From: Actinomycetes bacterium | Lineage (GTDB): Bacteria; Planctomycetota; Phycisphaerae; JAACET01 | DNA: 64,000 nt | Direction of reading: 5' to 3' | Assembly (NCBI GenBank): GCA_030614915.1 | Contig: JAUXAG010000003.1 | Coordinates: forward strand, 62,001 to 126,000 | In this document: piece after piece, positions 51,908-62,196 of the stretch | Position numbering within the stretch: the stretch's first letter is position 1 | Layout: each line of letters opens with the position of its first letter | Translations under genes and position numbers: made by a program | The notes under the pieces: generated by a model | Told to the model about the DNA's origin: nothing | The model's input: the letters and a program-made list of their open reading frames with translations, nothing else | Databases searched by the model: none

Positions 51908-53647
51908 CTATTCGGTGGGTACCGGGCCGGCTAAAGTATCAAAACATTCCAGACTCGTACGATCGCCACTGGTGATGAGCTCGCAATTGTACTTGACTCG
52001 CGGCAAAACCTCTAGGATGCAACGGTCGGCGACGGTGAGCTTTTCCCGGCTGTGGCGAGCCTGGTTGAGTAAGAGATAGGCCATGTATATGTCGGTGGCG
52101 GCGTCGACTATCTGCCGGCCGTGTAAATCCATGTACTCGGTGCCTTGCTCTTTGACGAAGGTTGTGGCCTGGGCGAATGTGGGCAAGACAGTGGCGAGCT
52201 TTTGGGCTAAGGGTGCTAGATCGCCATGGTATTCGCGCTGGGCAAAGGCGTCGAAGCTTTTTTGAGCAGTGCCGCTGGCCACCCCGCGGACGGCGGCGAC
52301 TATCTGCAGTTGGGAAGTGCCCTCGTAAATGGTGGTAATCCTGGCGTCGCGGTAGTAACGCTCGACGGGATAATCGCGCATATAACCGGAGCCGCCCAGT
52401 ATCTGGAGGGCATCGTAGGCTATCCGGTTGCACATTTCCGAACAGATATACTTGGCCATGGGGGTGAGCAAGGCGTTGAGGCGTTTGAGTTTGCGGGCAT
52501 CCTGTCGCATCTGCTTGAACAGGGCCTTGTCCTGGGGTTTGTCGGGGAGTTCGAGCTTCTTGAGCAGGCTATTCTCCAGGTCCACGTGGAAAGAGGCATC
52601 GTAGGTGAGGGCCCGGGCGGCCTGGATGTCCATATTCATTTTGGCGAGCATGTCGGCAACAGCGGGAAGCTTTTCAATAGCTACCTCGAACTGCCTGCGC
52701 GAAGCGGCATAGGCCCGAGCGGCCTGGTAAGCAGCTTGGGCAATGCCCAGGGATTGGGCGGCAATGCCGATGCGGGCGCCGTTCATCAGGGCCATGACGT
52801 AGGTGACCAGGCCCCGCTGCCTTTCGCCGATGATGCGGGCAGGTACATCGTCAAACTGGAGCTCACAGGTCGGTGAGCCGTGGATACCGAGCTTATCTTC
52901 GAGTCGGCGGATTTTTACGCCGTCGGCGAAATTGCAGATGAACAGCGAGAGTCCCAGGCCACCGGCACGGTCCGGCTCGCTGCGGGCAAGTACCAGGAGG
53001 ACCTCACCGCAGCCGTTGGTGATGAAGCGTTTGACGCCGTTGAGCAACCATTGGCCGTCGTCGTCCTGAGTGGCCTTGAGCTTGATGGCCTGGAGGTCTG
53101 AGCCGGCGTCGGGCTCGGTGAGGACCATGGCTCCGGTGACTTGACCTTCGCAGAACTTGGGCAGGTACTCGTCCTTGATCTGGTCGTCGGCAAAAGCGTT
53201 GATGGTCTCGGCGATGCCCTGCAGGCCAAAGATGTTCATCAGGGCGGCATCGGCCCGGGAGACTATTTCAGTGGCCATGGTGTAAATCAGGCTGGGAAAG
53301 TTCAGTCCGCCGTATTTGCGGGGTAGGGTGAAGCCCATGAGGTCGGCCTGGGCGAGAGCGGTGAGGTTTTCGTCCATGCCCGGCGGGCGCACGACGCGGT
53401 TGTTTTCAATGCGGTTGCCGGTGCGGTCGATGTCCTCAGCCCGTGGGTCGATGAAGTCTCCGGCTAATTCGCCGACTACGTTGAGCACCCGTTTGTAGTC
53501 TTCAATGGCCTCGGCGGCATTTGCCGGGGCATAGTCGAATTTCTCGGCGTCGGCATAAGAGTCTTCGAGACAATCGGCAATCCGTGCCAGGTCTGTATGC
53601 TCAAGATGGAAAAGAATATCCGGGTTATCGGTTAGGAAGTTGGCCAT
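51908..53647 (-). CDS. Acyl-CoA dehydrogenase
   Basis: GAMVLTEPDAGSDLQAIK; ILGGSGYMRDYPVERYYRDARITTIYEGTSQLQ. Confidence 0.92.
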   Translation of the reverse strand: MANFLTDNPDILFHLEHTDLARIADCLEDSYADAEKFDYAPANAAEAIEDYKRVLNVVGELAGDFIDPRAEDIDRTGNRIENNRVVRPPGMDENLTALAQADLMGFTLPRKYGGLNFPSLIYTMATEIVSRADAALMNIFGLQGIAETINAFADDQIKDEYLPKFCEGQVTGAMVLTEPDAGSDLQAIKLKATQDDDGQWLLNGVKRFITNGCGEVLLVLARSEPDRAGGLGLSLFICNFADGVKIRRLEDKLGIHGSPTCELQFDDVPARIIGERQRGLVTYVMALMNGARIGIAAQSLGIAQAAYQAARAYAASRRQFEVAIEKLPAVADMLAKMNMDIQAARALTYDASFHVDLENSLLKKLELPDKPQDKALFKQMRQDARKLKRLNALLTPMAKYICSEMCNRIAYDALQILGGSGYMRDYPVERYYRDARITTIYEGTSQLQIVAAVRGVASGTAQKSFDAFAQREYHGDLAPLAQKLATVLPTFAQATTFVKEQGTEYMDLHGRQIVDAATDIYMAYLLLNQARHSREKLTVADRCILEVLPRVKYNCELITSGDRTSLECFDTLAGPVPTE

Positions 53648-53667
53648 TGTGAACTATTTCTTTCTGA

Positions 53668-53694
53668 TGGACCCCTGCTTTCGCAGGGGTGACA
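53668..53694. repeat. Palindromic intergenic repeat (gatggacccctgctttcgcaggggtgacagg)
   Basis: Hairpin CCCCTGC/GCAGGGG then TGACAGG. Confidence 0.5.
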
Positions 53695-53710
53695 GGTTTG
53701 GTCCTTTGTC

Positions 53711-54739
53711 TCATGCTCTGGCTTTGACTGCCTTTATCAGGGAGGGGAGGACCTGTTTGTAGTCGCCGACAATTCCGTAGTGGGCAATGGATAAGATGGG
53801 AGCCTCGGGGTCGGTGTTGATGGCCAATATTTTGGCGGATTCCTGCATTCCGGCGCGGTGCTGGACGGCCCCGGAGATGCCCACGGCAATATAGAGGGCG
53901 GGTCTGACGGTGGTTCCGGTCTGGCCGACCTGGTGATCCTTGTTGATGAAGCCACTGTCAACCGCGGCGCGGCTGGCCCCGATCTCACCGCCCAGAGCAT
54001 TGGCGAGGTCGCGCAATAAGGCGAAACCCTCGGCGCTGCCGACGCCGGCGCCCCCGGAGACGACGATCCGGGAGCCTTTGAGATTAACACGCTTCTCCCG
54101 CTGACTCTTCTCGATGACCTCGATAAGCACATCGGCCTGGTCGAGCTCAACGTTCTTCTTTATGAGCGAGCCGGTGCGGGAGGTGTCGGGCGTGGGCATG
54201 GCCATGACGCCCTCTCGGACGGTGGCCATCTGCGGCCAACGGTCGTAGTTGACAATAGTGGCAATGATGTTTCCGCCGAAGGCCGGCCTGATCTGCAGGA
54301 GCAGATTCTTGTGGGTAACCTTGGTGGAGGGGTCGGTGTTGTCGCTGATGTCGAGGTCCGTGCAGTCGGCGGTGAGCCCGGCTTTCATGGCTGAGGCCAC
54401 CCGCGGAGCAAGGTCGCGGCCGCGAGGGGTAGCTCCGTAAATCACAATCTGCGGCTTGTGGCGAGTAATAAGCTGGCAAAGAGCCTTGGCGTAAGTATTG
54501 GCCTGATAGGTTTCGAGCAGATCGTGCTCGGCCAAGTAAACTTTGTCGGCACCATGGTGGAAGAGGGATTGGACCAAGGGCTCGACGTTTTGGCCCAGAA
54601 GGGCAGCGGCCAGCGGCACCTTGAGCTGATCGGCTAATTCTCGCCCCTTGGAAAGGAGCTCGAGGGAGACGTCGTTGAGCTTGCCGTTGTGCTGCTGGGC
54701 GAATACCCAGACATCGCCGTTGCGGTTGACTTCTATCAT
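53711..54739 (-). CDS. etfA: Electron transfer flavoprotein subunit alpha
   Basis: GRDLAPRVASAMKAGLTADCTDL; QVGQTGTTVRPALYIAVGISGAVQHRAGM. Confidence 0.92.
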   Translation of the reverse strand: MIEVNRNGDVWVFAQQHNGKLNDVSLELLSKGRELADQLKVPLAAALLGQNVEPLVQSLFHHGADKVYLAEHDLLETYQANTYAKALCQLITRHKPQIVIYGATPRGRDLAPRVASAMKAGLTADCTDLDISDNTDPSTKVTHKNLLLQIRPAFGGNIIATIVNYDRWPQMATVREGVMAMPTPDTSRTGSLIKKNVELDQADVLIEVIEKSQREKRVNLKGSRIVVSGGAGVGSAEGFALLRDLANALGGEIGASRAAVDSGFINKDHQVGQTGTTVRPALYIAVGISGAVQHRAGMQESAKILAINTDPEAPILSIAHYGIVGDYKQVLPSLIKAVKARA

Positions 54740-54784
54740 TCCTTCTTTCTTCCTTGGCTAACAAGTCCCGGCTGGGCTGGGCCC

Positions 54785-55699
54785 TTAGCCGATAGTATGA
54801 TCCTCAATCAGCTCGTGGACCAGATCGCCGATGGCCTGGGCGGTCGGTTCGACCCTCTTGTGCTCGGTTCCGGTTAGAATCACGGACTGGATGCGATGGA
54901 CCTTAGTCGCCGAGCCAGAGCGTCCGCACCGAGTTACGTCAGCCTTGACAGTATCCAGATCCCACTGTTCGATCAGCAGTCCCTTAGCAGACAAATCTTC
55001 GCTGCGTTGCTGCACATACGTCTCGATTTCATCGGTGGCGTCTTTGCCGAACTTATCGGCAGCCTCTTTTAGCAATTCGGTTTTGCCCCTGGCCCGTTTG
55101 TATTTGAGCATCCTGCGGGCAGCGGGCGGCCGAGGGGTGTTGGCGGTGCCCACGATAGTCATCAGCAGAGGCAGCGGGGCTTTGACAACCTCATAACCGT
55201 CGCCGAGGTTTCTCCGTAGGGTCAGGGTCGAGTCGGAGGCCTCGATAAGCTCCTCCACATAGGTTACCTGGGGCAGGTTGAGCTTTTCGGCCAATTGCGG
55301 ACCGACCTGGGCGGTGTCACCGTCAATGGCCTGGCGACCGCAGAATATCAGATGTACATCCGGCAGTTGGCTAACCGCAAGGGAAAGAATATAGCTGGTA
55401 GCTAGGGTGTCCGAGGCGGCTGCCCGCAGGTCAGTGAGCAGGATGACCCTATCAGCCCCGCGAAAAAGGCTGTCGCGGAGGATATTACAGGCCGACGGCG
55501 GGCCCATGGTCAGAACTGTTACTGTGCCGCCGCAACGGTCGCGCAGGCTTAAGGCAGCCTCCAAGGCGTTGCGGTCTTCGGGATTGAAGATGGCCGGCAA
55601 GGCAGCCCGGTTGACTGTGCCGTCGTCGAGCATGGCCTGGCCAGTGATGTTCTTGGTGTCGGGAACTTGTTTGATTAGTACAACGGAATTGAAGGCCAC
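54785..55699 (-). CDS. etfB: Electron transfer flavoprotein subunit beta (GTG start)
   Basis: VLIKQVPDTKNITG; FCGRQAIDGDTAQVGPQLAEKL; ggggag SD before GTG 55699. Confidence 0.9.
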   Translation of the reverse strand: MAFNSVVLIKQVPDTKNITGQAMLDDGTVNRAALPAIFNPEDRNALEAALSLRDRCGGTVTVLTMGPPSACNILRDSLFRGADRVILLTDLRAAASDTLATSYILSLAVSQLPDVHLIFCGRQAIDGDTAQVGPQLAEKLNLPQVTYVEELIEASDSTLTLRRNLGDGYEVVKAPLPLLMTIVGTANTPRPPAARRMLKYKRARGKTELLKEAADKFGKDATDEIETYVQQRSEDLSAKGLLIEQWDLDTVKADVTRCGRSGSATKVHRIQSVILTGTEHKRVEPTAQAIGDLVHELIEDHTIG

Positions 55700-55990
55700 G
55701 AAATTACTCCCCAACTTAGCGGGTGCCCGGCTCCGGCCGGGCTGACGTATCAGAAGTTGACGAGTCAGAGCCCTTGGCAGGGGGGGGCCGGCCCTTGGGT
55801 AACCAGCGGCAGATGAATAAACAAGCAAATCCGCCAAGGCGGATATACGCCGGGTAAGTCTAGCAGGGGTAGCTAAGGGCGTCAAGGCCAAATCCAGGGG
55901 CATTGTTCACAGGGCTGAACGGGGCTTTCAGGTAGAGAAAAAACCCGCAAATAAGGTCAATAAAAACCGGTAAAAAAGGCAAAAATTGTT

Positions 55991-56019
55991 TTGGACCCAG
56001 GCCAAGGGGCCGATATAAT
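55991..56019 (+). promoter_or_regulatory. Sigma70-type promoter
   Basis: TTGGAC-N17-TATAAT. Confidence 0.75.
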
Positions 56020-56024
56020 ATAGG

Positions 56025-56372
56025 TGACGTCCGGCTGCGGACGGGCCGGTTAGGCCCGCACAGCGGGACGCTATTGTAAATGCGAGTAACAGGAGTCCAC
56101 CGCCAAGGTAAGGAAAACGGGCATGAAGAAGCACACAGGAGAGTTCGGCGGTGTTGACGCTTAGGCCACAGTTTCGTGGCCTGCCGGCGGATTGCTGGAG
56201 CGTCCCGGCAATCCGGCGGAAAGGTGCGTCCTCCGGGCCATCTGCCGCAAGAAGGGCAGGTCGAGTTCGGGCCAAGGAATGGATAGCCGTTGGCTGTCCA
56301 GGGCTTGGGCCCTGAGCAGTCGCGGCGAACAGGGGCTTGGCAGAAAGTGGGACGCATGAGCCCACTTTTTTA
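56025..56372 (+). ncRNA. Candidate structured leader RNA / ncRNA upstream of nusA
   Basis: Serial hairpins: GTCCG/CGGAC, GGGCC/GGCCC, CACCGCC/GGCGGTG, GGCCAC/GTGGCC, CGGATTGC/GCAATCCG, CTGCC/GGCAG, CAGGGC/GCCCTG. Confidence 0.6.
56345..56372 (+). terminator. Intrinsic terminator upstream of nusA
   Basis: AAGTGGG-9nt-CCCACTT-TTTT. Confidence 0.75.
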
Positions 56373-56418
56373 TTGGGCGCGAAGCAGCAAAGGCAACTGT
56401 AGGATCAGGAAGATAAAG

Positions 56419-57879
56419 ATGAATCAGGACCTAGTTCGAATAATCGACGGGATAGCCCGGGAAAAGAACATCGAAGCCGAAGCGGTCTTTGGGGACCTGG
56501 AAGCGGCGATGATCTCGGCCGTTCGCAAACAGTACGATCAGAACGACGAGGTCGAAGTAAGCATCGACCGGCTGAACGGAACGATTACAGCCAACAGAAA
56601 CGGTGAGGCACTGAGCGTCGGCGAACTGGGGCGGATCGCAGCCCAGACGGCTAAGCAGGTGATGATCCAAAAGCTGCGGGAGGACGAACGGGGCAGTATT
56701 CTGGAAGAATATGAGCAGCGTGTGGGTACTATCGCCACCGGGACCGTGAGCCGATTCGAGAGCGGGGCAATGGTGGTGAACATAGGAAGGACCGAAGGCT
56801 ATTTGCCGCGCAGCGAGCAGATTCCCGGTGAAACACAGCACCCCGGGGAACGGATCCGCTGTCTGATCCTGGAAGTCCGCGAAGTACCGCATCAGGTAAA
56901 AATCATCCTTTCGCGGACCTCTCCCGATTTTATCCGGCGACTGTTTGAGTTGGAAGTTCCCGAAGTGTCCGAACGTATTATCGAATTGAAGGCCCTGGCC
57001 AGGGAGCCGGGCTACCGGACCAAGATAGCGGTGTCAAGTATCGACATGAAGGTCGATCCGGTGGGTGCCTGCGTGGGAGTGCGCGGCTCGCGGATCAAGA
57101 ATATCGTCGATGAGCTGGGCGGGGAAAAGATTGACATTGTCCGCTGGAATGAGTCATCCCAAGTGCTTATTCGCAATGCACTCAGGCCAGCCGAGGTCGT
57201 GGATATTGCCCTGTGCTTCGAACTTGGCAGAGCTACAGTGGTGGTCAACGAGGATCAACTCTCGCTGGCCATCGGCAAGCGCGGGCAGAACGTTCGTCTG
57301 GCAGCGAGGCTGACCGGCTGGGATACCGATATCCTCACGCCCAAGGAATACAACAGCGGCTTGAAGGCAGTAATCAGCACCCTTCGCGAATTCGACTTTA
57401 TGGACGATACCAAAGTGGATCGGGTGATCGCCATGGGCATGATCAATCTGTTGGATATCGAGGAAGTCGGGACCGAACCGTTTGTCCAGGAACTGGAACT
57501 GACCGAGGAGCAGGCCACTGAAATGGTAGCCAAGTCCAGTGAAGAATCCAAACGGCTGGCGGTCGAAGCTGAGAAGGAAAAAGAGGTTCTGAAAGTTCAG
57601 GAGGAAAAAGAAGCAGCTGAGAAAGACAGATTGATGCGAGCCTTGAAGGGTGAACTGGATGAAGAGGTCCAGAGTTCCCCTGAGCAGGCGGAGCAGGAAG
57701 CTGGCGCCGCCGAGGAGCTGGACGAGGAGCAAGAGGAAAGTACAGTCGAGGAGGCAGACTCGGACGAAGACGAAGAGGAAAGTGCAGCCGAAGAGGCCAA
57801 TGAGGAAGAACCAGATGATGAGCAAGAGAGCGATGAGGCTGCAGAGACAGAGGAAGAAAAGTCGGAAGCGGCCGATTAG
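56419..57879 (+). CDS. nusA: Transcription termination/antitermination protein NusA
   Basis: RTEGYLPRSEQIPGE; DPVGACVGVRGSRIKNIVDELGGEKIDIVRW; acidic C-tail. Confidence 0.94.
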   Translation: MNQDLVRIIDGIAREKNIEAEAVFGDLEAAMISAVRKQYDQNDEVEVSIDRLNGTITANRNGEALSVGELGRIAAQTAKQVMIQKLREDERGSILEEYEQRVGTIATGTVSRFESGAMVVNIGRTEGYLPRSEQIPGETQHPGERIRCLILEVREVPHQVKIILSRTSPDFIRRLFELEVPEVSERIIELKALAREPGYRTKIAVSSIDMKVDPVGACVGVRGSRIKNIVDELGGEKIDIVRWNESSQVLIRNALRPAEVVDIALCFELGRATVVVNEDQLSLAIGKRGQNVRLAARLTGWDTDILTPKEYNSGLKAVISTLREFDFMDDTKVDRVIAMGMINLLDIEEVGTEPFVQELELTEEQATEMVAKSSEESKRLAVEAEKEKEVLKVQEEKEAAEKDRLMRALKGELDEEVQSSPEQAEQEAGAAEELDEEQEESTVEEADSDEDEEESAAEEANEEEPDDEQESDEAAETEEEKSEAAD

Positions 57880-57964
57880 ATTGCCCGGATAACAGATGCG
57901 GAGGGTTGGGCGAGCCGAATACTTGTCGTAGCTGCTGGGAGCCGGAAGTTCTGGAGGCCTTGTA

Positions 57965-60625
57965 TTGGCCAAGCGCATTTACACATTAGCCAAAGAACTT
58001 GGCGTGGACAGTAAAACAATCGTGGCCAAGTGCCAAGCTGAGGGTCTGTCCGATACGGTCAAGAACCACATGAGCACTCTGTCGGCCGGGTTGGAAGCAA
58101 CCATCCAGGAATGGTTCTCGGAGGTGGAGGTCGCCCACACAGCAGTGGAGGAAGCCGATAAAGTCGATGTGGCTGCGGCAAAGCGTAAGGCCAGCAAGAA
58201 GAAAAAGAAACGCAAAGCCAAGAAGATTGAAAAGAAAGCTTCCTCGGCAACAGTTGTGGCTCAGGCCCCCGAGGCAGAGCCGACCGAGGCCCTGGTCGCT
58301 GAGCAGGAACAGGCTGCTCCGCCAAAGGAACAAGAAAAGGCTGCGGAGGTGGTCCCAGCGGACGAGGCCGAAATACGCGGCCCGGTTAAGGTCAAGCCTC
58401 CAGCGAAGTCGAGAATCATTCCCTCTCCCAAGCACGTACCGGAGCCGGCCAAGCTGCAGGGTCCGAAAGTGATACGTGTGGAAGAAGCAGAACGGGTGAA
58501 GGCTATTCGTGCTCGTGGCAGACCAGCTCGGACAGCTGAGCCATTGGCCCCAGCGGCGGAAGTGCCGCTCGACTCGGAGGTTCCCGTGCATCCGCGGCGG
58601 CGGGGCCCAGCCGGGGCCGTCGAGGACAAAGAAGGAGGAAGGCCAAAACGCCGTCTGGCCCGACGGCGAGGGAGATTATTCGATGCCGGGGAGAAACTCA
58701 GAGAGTGGCGAGACAGGGATCTGATAGAGCGATCCGAACGTCTGGCCCAGGCCAGCGGGCAACTACTGCGAGGCCGACAAACCGAGATCCGTGAAAGGGT
58801 CGGCCCCAGTACCCTGCCACGGGTCGGAAAGATAATTATCGGGGAGCCCATCACCGTCAAAGACCTCTCCGCAGCCATCGGGATAAAGGGCTCAGAAATA
58901 ATCAGCAAGTTGATGGGTCAGGGGATAATGGCCTCGCTCAATGCCAACATCCAGAGCGACGTGGCTGAGCTGCTGGCTCTGGACTACGGTGTAGAATTGC
59001 AAATAGAGCCGGAGGTGAGTCTGCTGGAGATTTTTGCCAGGAAGTACGAGACTCTCGAGGCGGTGGATCTGCAACCGCGGGCTCCGGTGGTAACTTTGCT
59101 TGGACACGTGGACCACGGGAAGACCTCGCTGCTGGATCGGATCCGTAGCAGCCAGGTGGTGGCCAGCGAAGCGGGAGGTATAACCCAGCACATCGGTGCC
59201 TACCGTGTGCAGTTGGGCCAGCATCGCGACGTGGTATTCCTGGACACGCCGGGACACGAGGCCTTTACGGCCATGCGAGCCCGGGGGGCGAATATGACGG
59301 ATATTGTAGTGCTGGTAGTGGCCGGCGATGACGGGGTAATGCCCCAGACTGAAGAGGCGATCAATCACGCCAAGGCCGCCGGTGTCCCGGTAGTGGTAGC
59401 CTTGAACAAGATTGATCTGCCCGGTGTGGATGAGAATCGTATCCTGGGGCAGTTGGCTGAGAAGAAACTTTCGCCGCACGAGTGGGGCGGAGATACTGAA
59501 GTGGTGCGGACCAGCGCGACGACTGGGCAGGGCATAGATGATCTTCTGGAATATCTGAGCTACATAGCGGAACTGGAGGATCTCAAGGCGGATACGGCCG
59601 TGCCGGCCAGCGGTACGGTGGTCGAGTCCGAACTCGATCCCGGTCGAGGAGTAGTGGCCCGATTGCTTGTCCAGCGTGGGACGCTGAGAGTGGGGGATAT
59701 AGTGGCCACCGGTGCGGCTCATGGGCGTATCCGGGCACTAATGGACGAAACGGGTAAGCACGTGGAAAAGGCCGGGCCTTCCACGCCTATCGAGGCTATG
59801 GGGCTGGATGTGGTGCCCGAGGCCGGCAAAAAGTTCTACGTAACGGAGGACATGGCCCAGGCTAAGATACTGGCCGAGGAAGATGGGCGACTGGCCAGAG
59901 AACGCAACCTGAGCCGGCGGCCGCAGATCACTCTGGAGAACTTCATGGGTCAGCTCGAAGCCAGCGAAACCCAGGAACTTTGTCTGATCCTGCGGGCGGA
60001 CGTGCAGGGCTCGGTTGATGTTCTGTGCAAGAGCCTGAACGAACTGTCGGTATCGGAAATAAGGATAAGGATACTGCAGGCCATGGTCGGCGGTATTACC
60101 GAAGGCGATGTGCTGTTGGCGGAGGCCTCCGGGGCTATCGTCATCGGCTTCAACGTGGTGGCCGGCGAGCGGGCTAGGATTCTGGCGGAAAAAACAGGCG
60201 TTGAGATCAGACTGTACCGTGTTATCTACGAGATTATAGATGATATCAGCAAGGCCCTGGAGAACAGGCTGGCCCCACGCGTCGAAGAGAACATTTTAGG
60301 CCATGCTCAAGTACGTCAGATCTTCAAGATCTCCCGGATCGGTACGGTGGCAGGCTGCTACGTGACCGACGGGATGATCAGCCGGACCAGAATGGCCAGG
60401 CTGATTCGGGAAGATGTGGTGATTAACGACGGCATGAGCCTGGAATCTCTCAAACGAGAGAAAGATGACGTGCGGGAAGTCAAGGCGGGACTGGAATGCG
60501 GGATTAAGTTAGCTGGCTTTGACGATGTGAAAGTCGCAGACGTCATCGAGATTTACGAAAAGGTGGAAGTGGCCCGGACGCTCAGCAGTGTGGCTGCGGG
60601 GAATACTGTAGGGAATTCAAGCTGA
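57965..60625 (+). CDS. infB: Translation initiation factor IF-2 (TTG start)
   Basis: [39 protein letters not shown]. Confidence 0.96.
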   Translation: MAKRIYTLAKELGVDSKTIVAKCQAEGLSDTVKNHMSTLSAGLEATIQEWFSEVEVAHTAVEEADKVDVAAAKRKASKKKKKRKAKKIEKKASSATVVAQAPEAEPTEALVAEQEQAAPPKEQEKAAEVVPADEAEIRGPVKVKPPAKSRIIPSPKHVPEPAKLQGPKVIRVEEAERVKAIRARGRPARTAEPLAPAAEVPLDSEVPVHPRRRGPAGAVEDKEGGRPKRRLARRRGRLFDAGEKLREWRDRDLIERSERLAQASGQLLRGRQTEIRERVGPSTLPRVGKIIIGEPITVKDLSAAIGIKGSEIISKLMGQGIMASLNANIQSDVAELLALDYGVELQIEPEVSLLEIFARKYETLEAVDLQPRAPVVTLLGHVDHGKTSLLDRIRSSQVVASEAGGITQHIGAYRVQLGQHRDVVFLDTPGHEAFTAMRARGANMTDIVVLVVAGDDGVMPQTEEAINHAKAAGVPVVVALNKIDLPGVDENRILGQLAEKKLSPHEWGGDTEVVRTSATTGQGIDDLLEYLSYIAELEDLKADTAVPASGTVVESELDPGRGVVARLLVQRGTLRVGDIVATGAAHGRIRALMDETGKHVEKAGPSTPIEAMGLDVVPEAGKKFYVTEDMAQAKILAEEDGRLARERNLSRRPQITLENFMGQLEASETQELCLILRADVQGSVDVLCKSLNELSVSEIRIRILQAMVGGITEGDVLLAEASGAIVIGFNVVAGERARILAEKTGVEIRLYRVIYEIIDDISKALENRLAPRVEENILGHAQVRQIFKISRIGTVAGCYVTDGMISRTRMARLIREDVVINDGMSLESLKREKDDVREVKAGLECGIKLAGFDDVKVADVIEIYEKVEVARTLSSVAAGNTVGNSS

Positions 60626-60706
60626 GCAAGGTCAAGGCTTTGCTGCGATGATGTGATATAGACGGCTGTGCCTATAGCTGAGAAGCACTCAAACGAGCAT
60701 ACATCT

Positions 60707-60988
60707 ATGGTGGTGGGGTTGCTGCAATTGTGGATTCGGGTACCGGATGCAATGAGCCTGAAGGACAAGCGCCGGGCGATAAAGTCTATCAAGGATCGCA
60801 TAGCCAATCGATTCAACGTCTCCGTGGCCGAGGTCGGTCTGCTGGACTCCCGACGGCAAGCCCAGCTGGGAGTGGCAATGGTGAGCAATGACTCCAGCTT
60901 CACCGAGAGCTGTCTGAGTAAAGTGGTTAATCTCGTGCAGAGAATGGTCAAACTGGAACTTCTGGACTATAGTATAGAAATGCTTTGA
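60707..60988 (+). CDS. DUF503/YlxP-like protein
   Basis: VVGLLQLWIRVPDAMSLKDKRRAIKSIKDRIANRFNVSVAEVG. Confidence 0.85.
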   Translation: MVVGLLQLWIRVPDAMSLKDKRRAIKSIKDRIANRFNVSVAEVGLLDSRRQAQLGVAMVSNDSSFTESCLSKVVNLVQRMVKLELLDYSIEML

Positions 60989-61016
60989 GGGAAGGTTTTT
61001 TGGGCGGAAAAAAACG

Positions 61017-61454
61017 ATGTCCTACAGGAGAGAAAGATTCGCCAGCGCCTTGCGTAACGTGGTAGCCGGCCTGATCCGAACGGAACTGAGCGATCCACGG
61101 ATCCGGGGTCTGGTAAGCGTGAGCCGGGTTGAAGTTTCGCCCGATTTGCGTCTGGCCAAGGTGTATGTAAGTGTGCTGGGTACGAATGGCGAACAGAAGT
61201 CGTCTCTGGTAGGGCTGCGTCACGGTGCGGGGCACCTGCAGAGCCTGCTGAAAAAGCACCTGGAATTTAGGGTCTGTCCGAAGCTTGATTTTCGTCTGGA
61301 TGAGGAACTGAAAGAAAGCCTGGCGACTATGGCCTTGATTGATAAAGTCAGCTCGGAACTGGCTGCCAAGGAGGCCGAGGCCGCCAAGGCGAGTGAGCAG
61401 CAGAGCAAACCGGTCCAGGACGATACGGCCGACAAAAAAAACGAAGCAGAGTAA
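61017..61454 (+). CDS. rbfA: Ribosome-binding factor A
   Basis: RFASALRNVVAGLIRTELSDPRIRGLVSVSRVEVSPDLRLAKVYVSVLG. Confidence 0.9.
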   Translation: MSYRRERFASALRNVVAGLIRTELSDPRIRGLVSVSRVEVSPDLRLAKVYVSVLGTNGEQKSSLVGLRHGAGHLQSLLKKHLEFRVCPKLDFRLDEELKESLATMALIDKVSSELAAKEAEAAKASEQQSKPVQDDTADKKNEAE

Positions 61455-61458
61455 GATT

Positions 61459-62154
61459 ATGGCAAGTAGAAGAGTTTCTCATCCCAAGGGGGCCAAGACT
61501 GTTCTAGGTCGATTGAAACGGTGGTATGGCGCACCGGCGAAACAGCCGGCCGAAGTCGAGCCAATCGAGCAGATAGTCCTGGCTATTCTGGCTGATAATG
61601 AATCCCCGAACAAAGCCCAAAGCGTTCTGCAAAGACTCAAAGGCTACTATGTGGACTTCAATGAGCTTCGTGTTGCCCGGCCCGGCGAGCTGGCCGGGCA
61701 GATGGGATCGACCTTTGCCCAGGCCTCGTCCAAGGCCAAGAGAATCCTGGCGGTCCTCAAGGATGTTTTTGGCCGGGAAAACAGTTTTAATTTGGAATTT
61801 CTGAAATCCAAATCGAAGCAGGACCTGGAAAAGTATTTCCGTGACATTCAGGGAGCCGACAACTACCTTCTGTCCAGCGTGATCCTGTACTGCTGCGGGA
61901 GGCAGGCCTTTCCGCTGGATGCAAAAATGCTCCAGGCCTGCAAGGAGCTGGAATTGGTCCAAGGCGAAGTGAGCCTGGAGGACGTGCAGGCTTACCTGGA
62001 ACGGCAGCTCCGCTCGGCCGACAGTTATGCCTTCTGCCGTCTGTTGAAAAAATATGCCCTCAAAGAAACGCCTCCGTCCAAGGCTAAGAAGGCAAAATCG
62101 GGTACCAGGAAAAAGACTTCGAAGAAGAAAAGTACAAAGCGGACAAAGGCCTGA
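61459..62154 (+). CDS. HhH-GPD (endonuclease III-like) protein, no Fe-S cluster, Lys-rich tail
   Basis: VEPIEQIVLAILADNESPNKAQSVLQRL; IQGADNYLLSSVILYCCGRQAFPLDAKM. Confidence 0.7.
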   Translation: MASRRVSHPKGAKTVLGRLKRWYGAPAKQPAEVEPIEQIVLAILADNESPNKAQSVLQRLKGYYVDFNELRVARPGELAGQMGSTFAQASSKAKRILAVLKDVFGRENSFNLEFLKSKSKQDLEKYFRDIQGADNYLLSSVILYCCGRQAFPLDAKMLQACKELELVQGEVSLEDVQAYLERQLRSADSYAFCRLLKKYALKETPPSKAKKAKSGTRKKTSKKKSTKRTKA

Positions 62155-62196
62155 TCAAAATCAAGAAAATAGGCACACGGCAGCAGGAGACAAACT

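Noticed and set aside
48420-51908. Search for a tail-duplication relic of the acyl-CoA dehydrogenase gene around the MTase/AbiJ island
   Set aside because: No in-frame match to its C-terminus seen near 48420-48540; this island does not share the purQ/hicBA architecture as far as I can see.
56025-56372. RNase P, tmRNA, SRP or 6S RNA identity for the nusA leader
   Set aside because: Expected conserved cores (e.g. GAGGAAAGTCC, GGTTCGATTCC-type T arm, SRP GGAAG/AGCAG) are absent.
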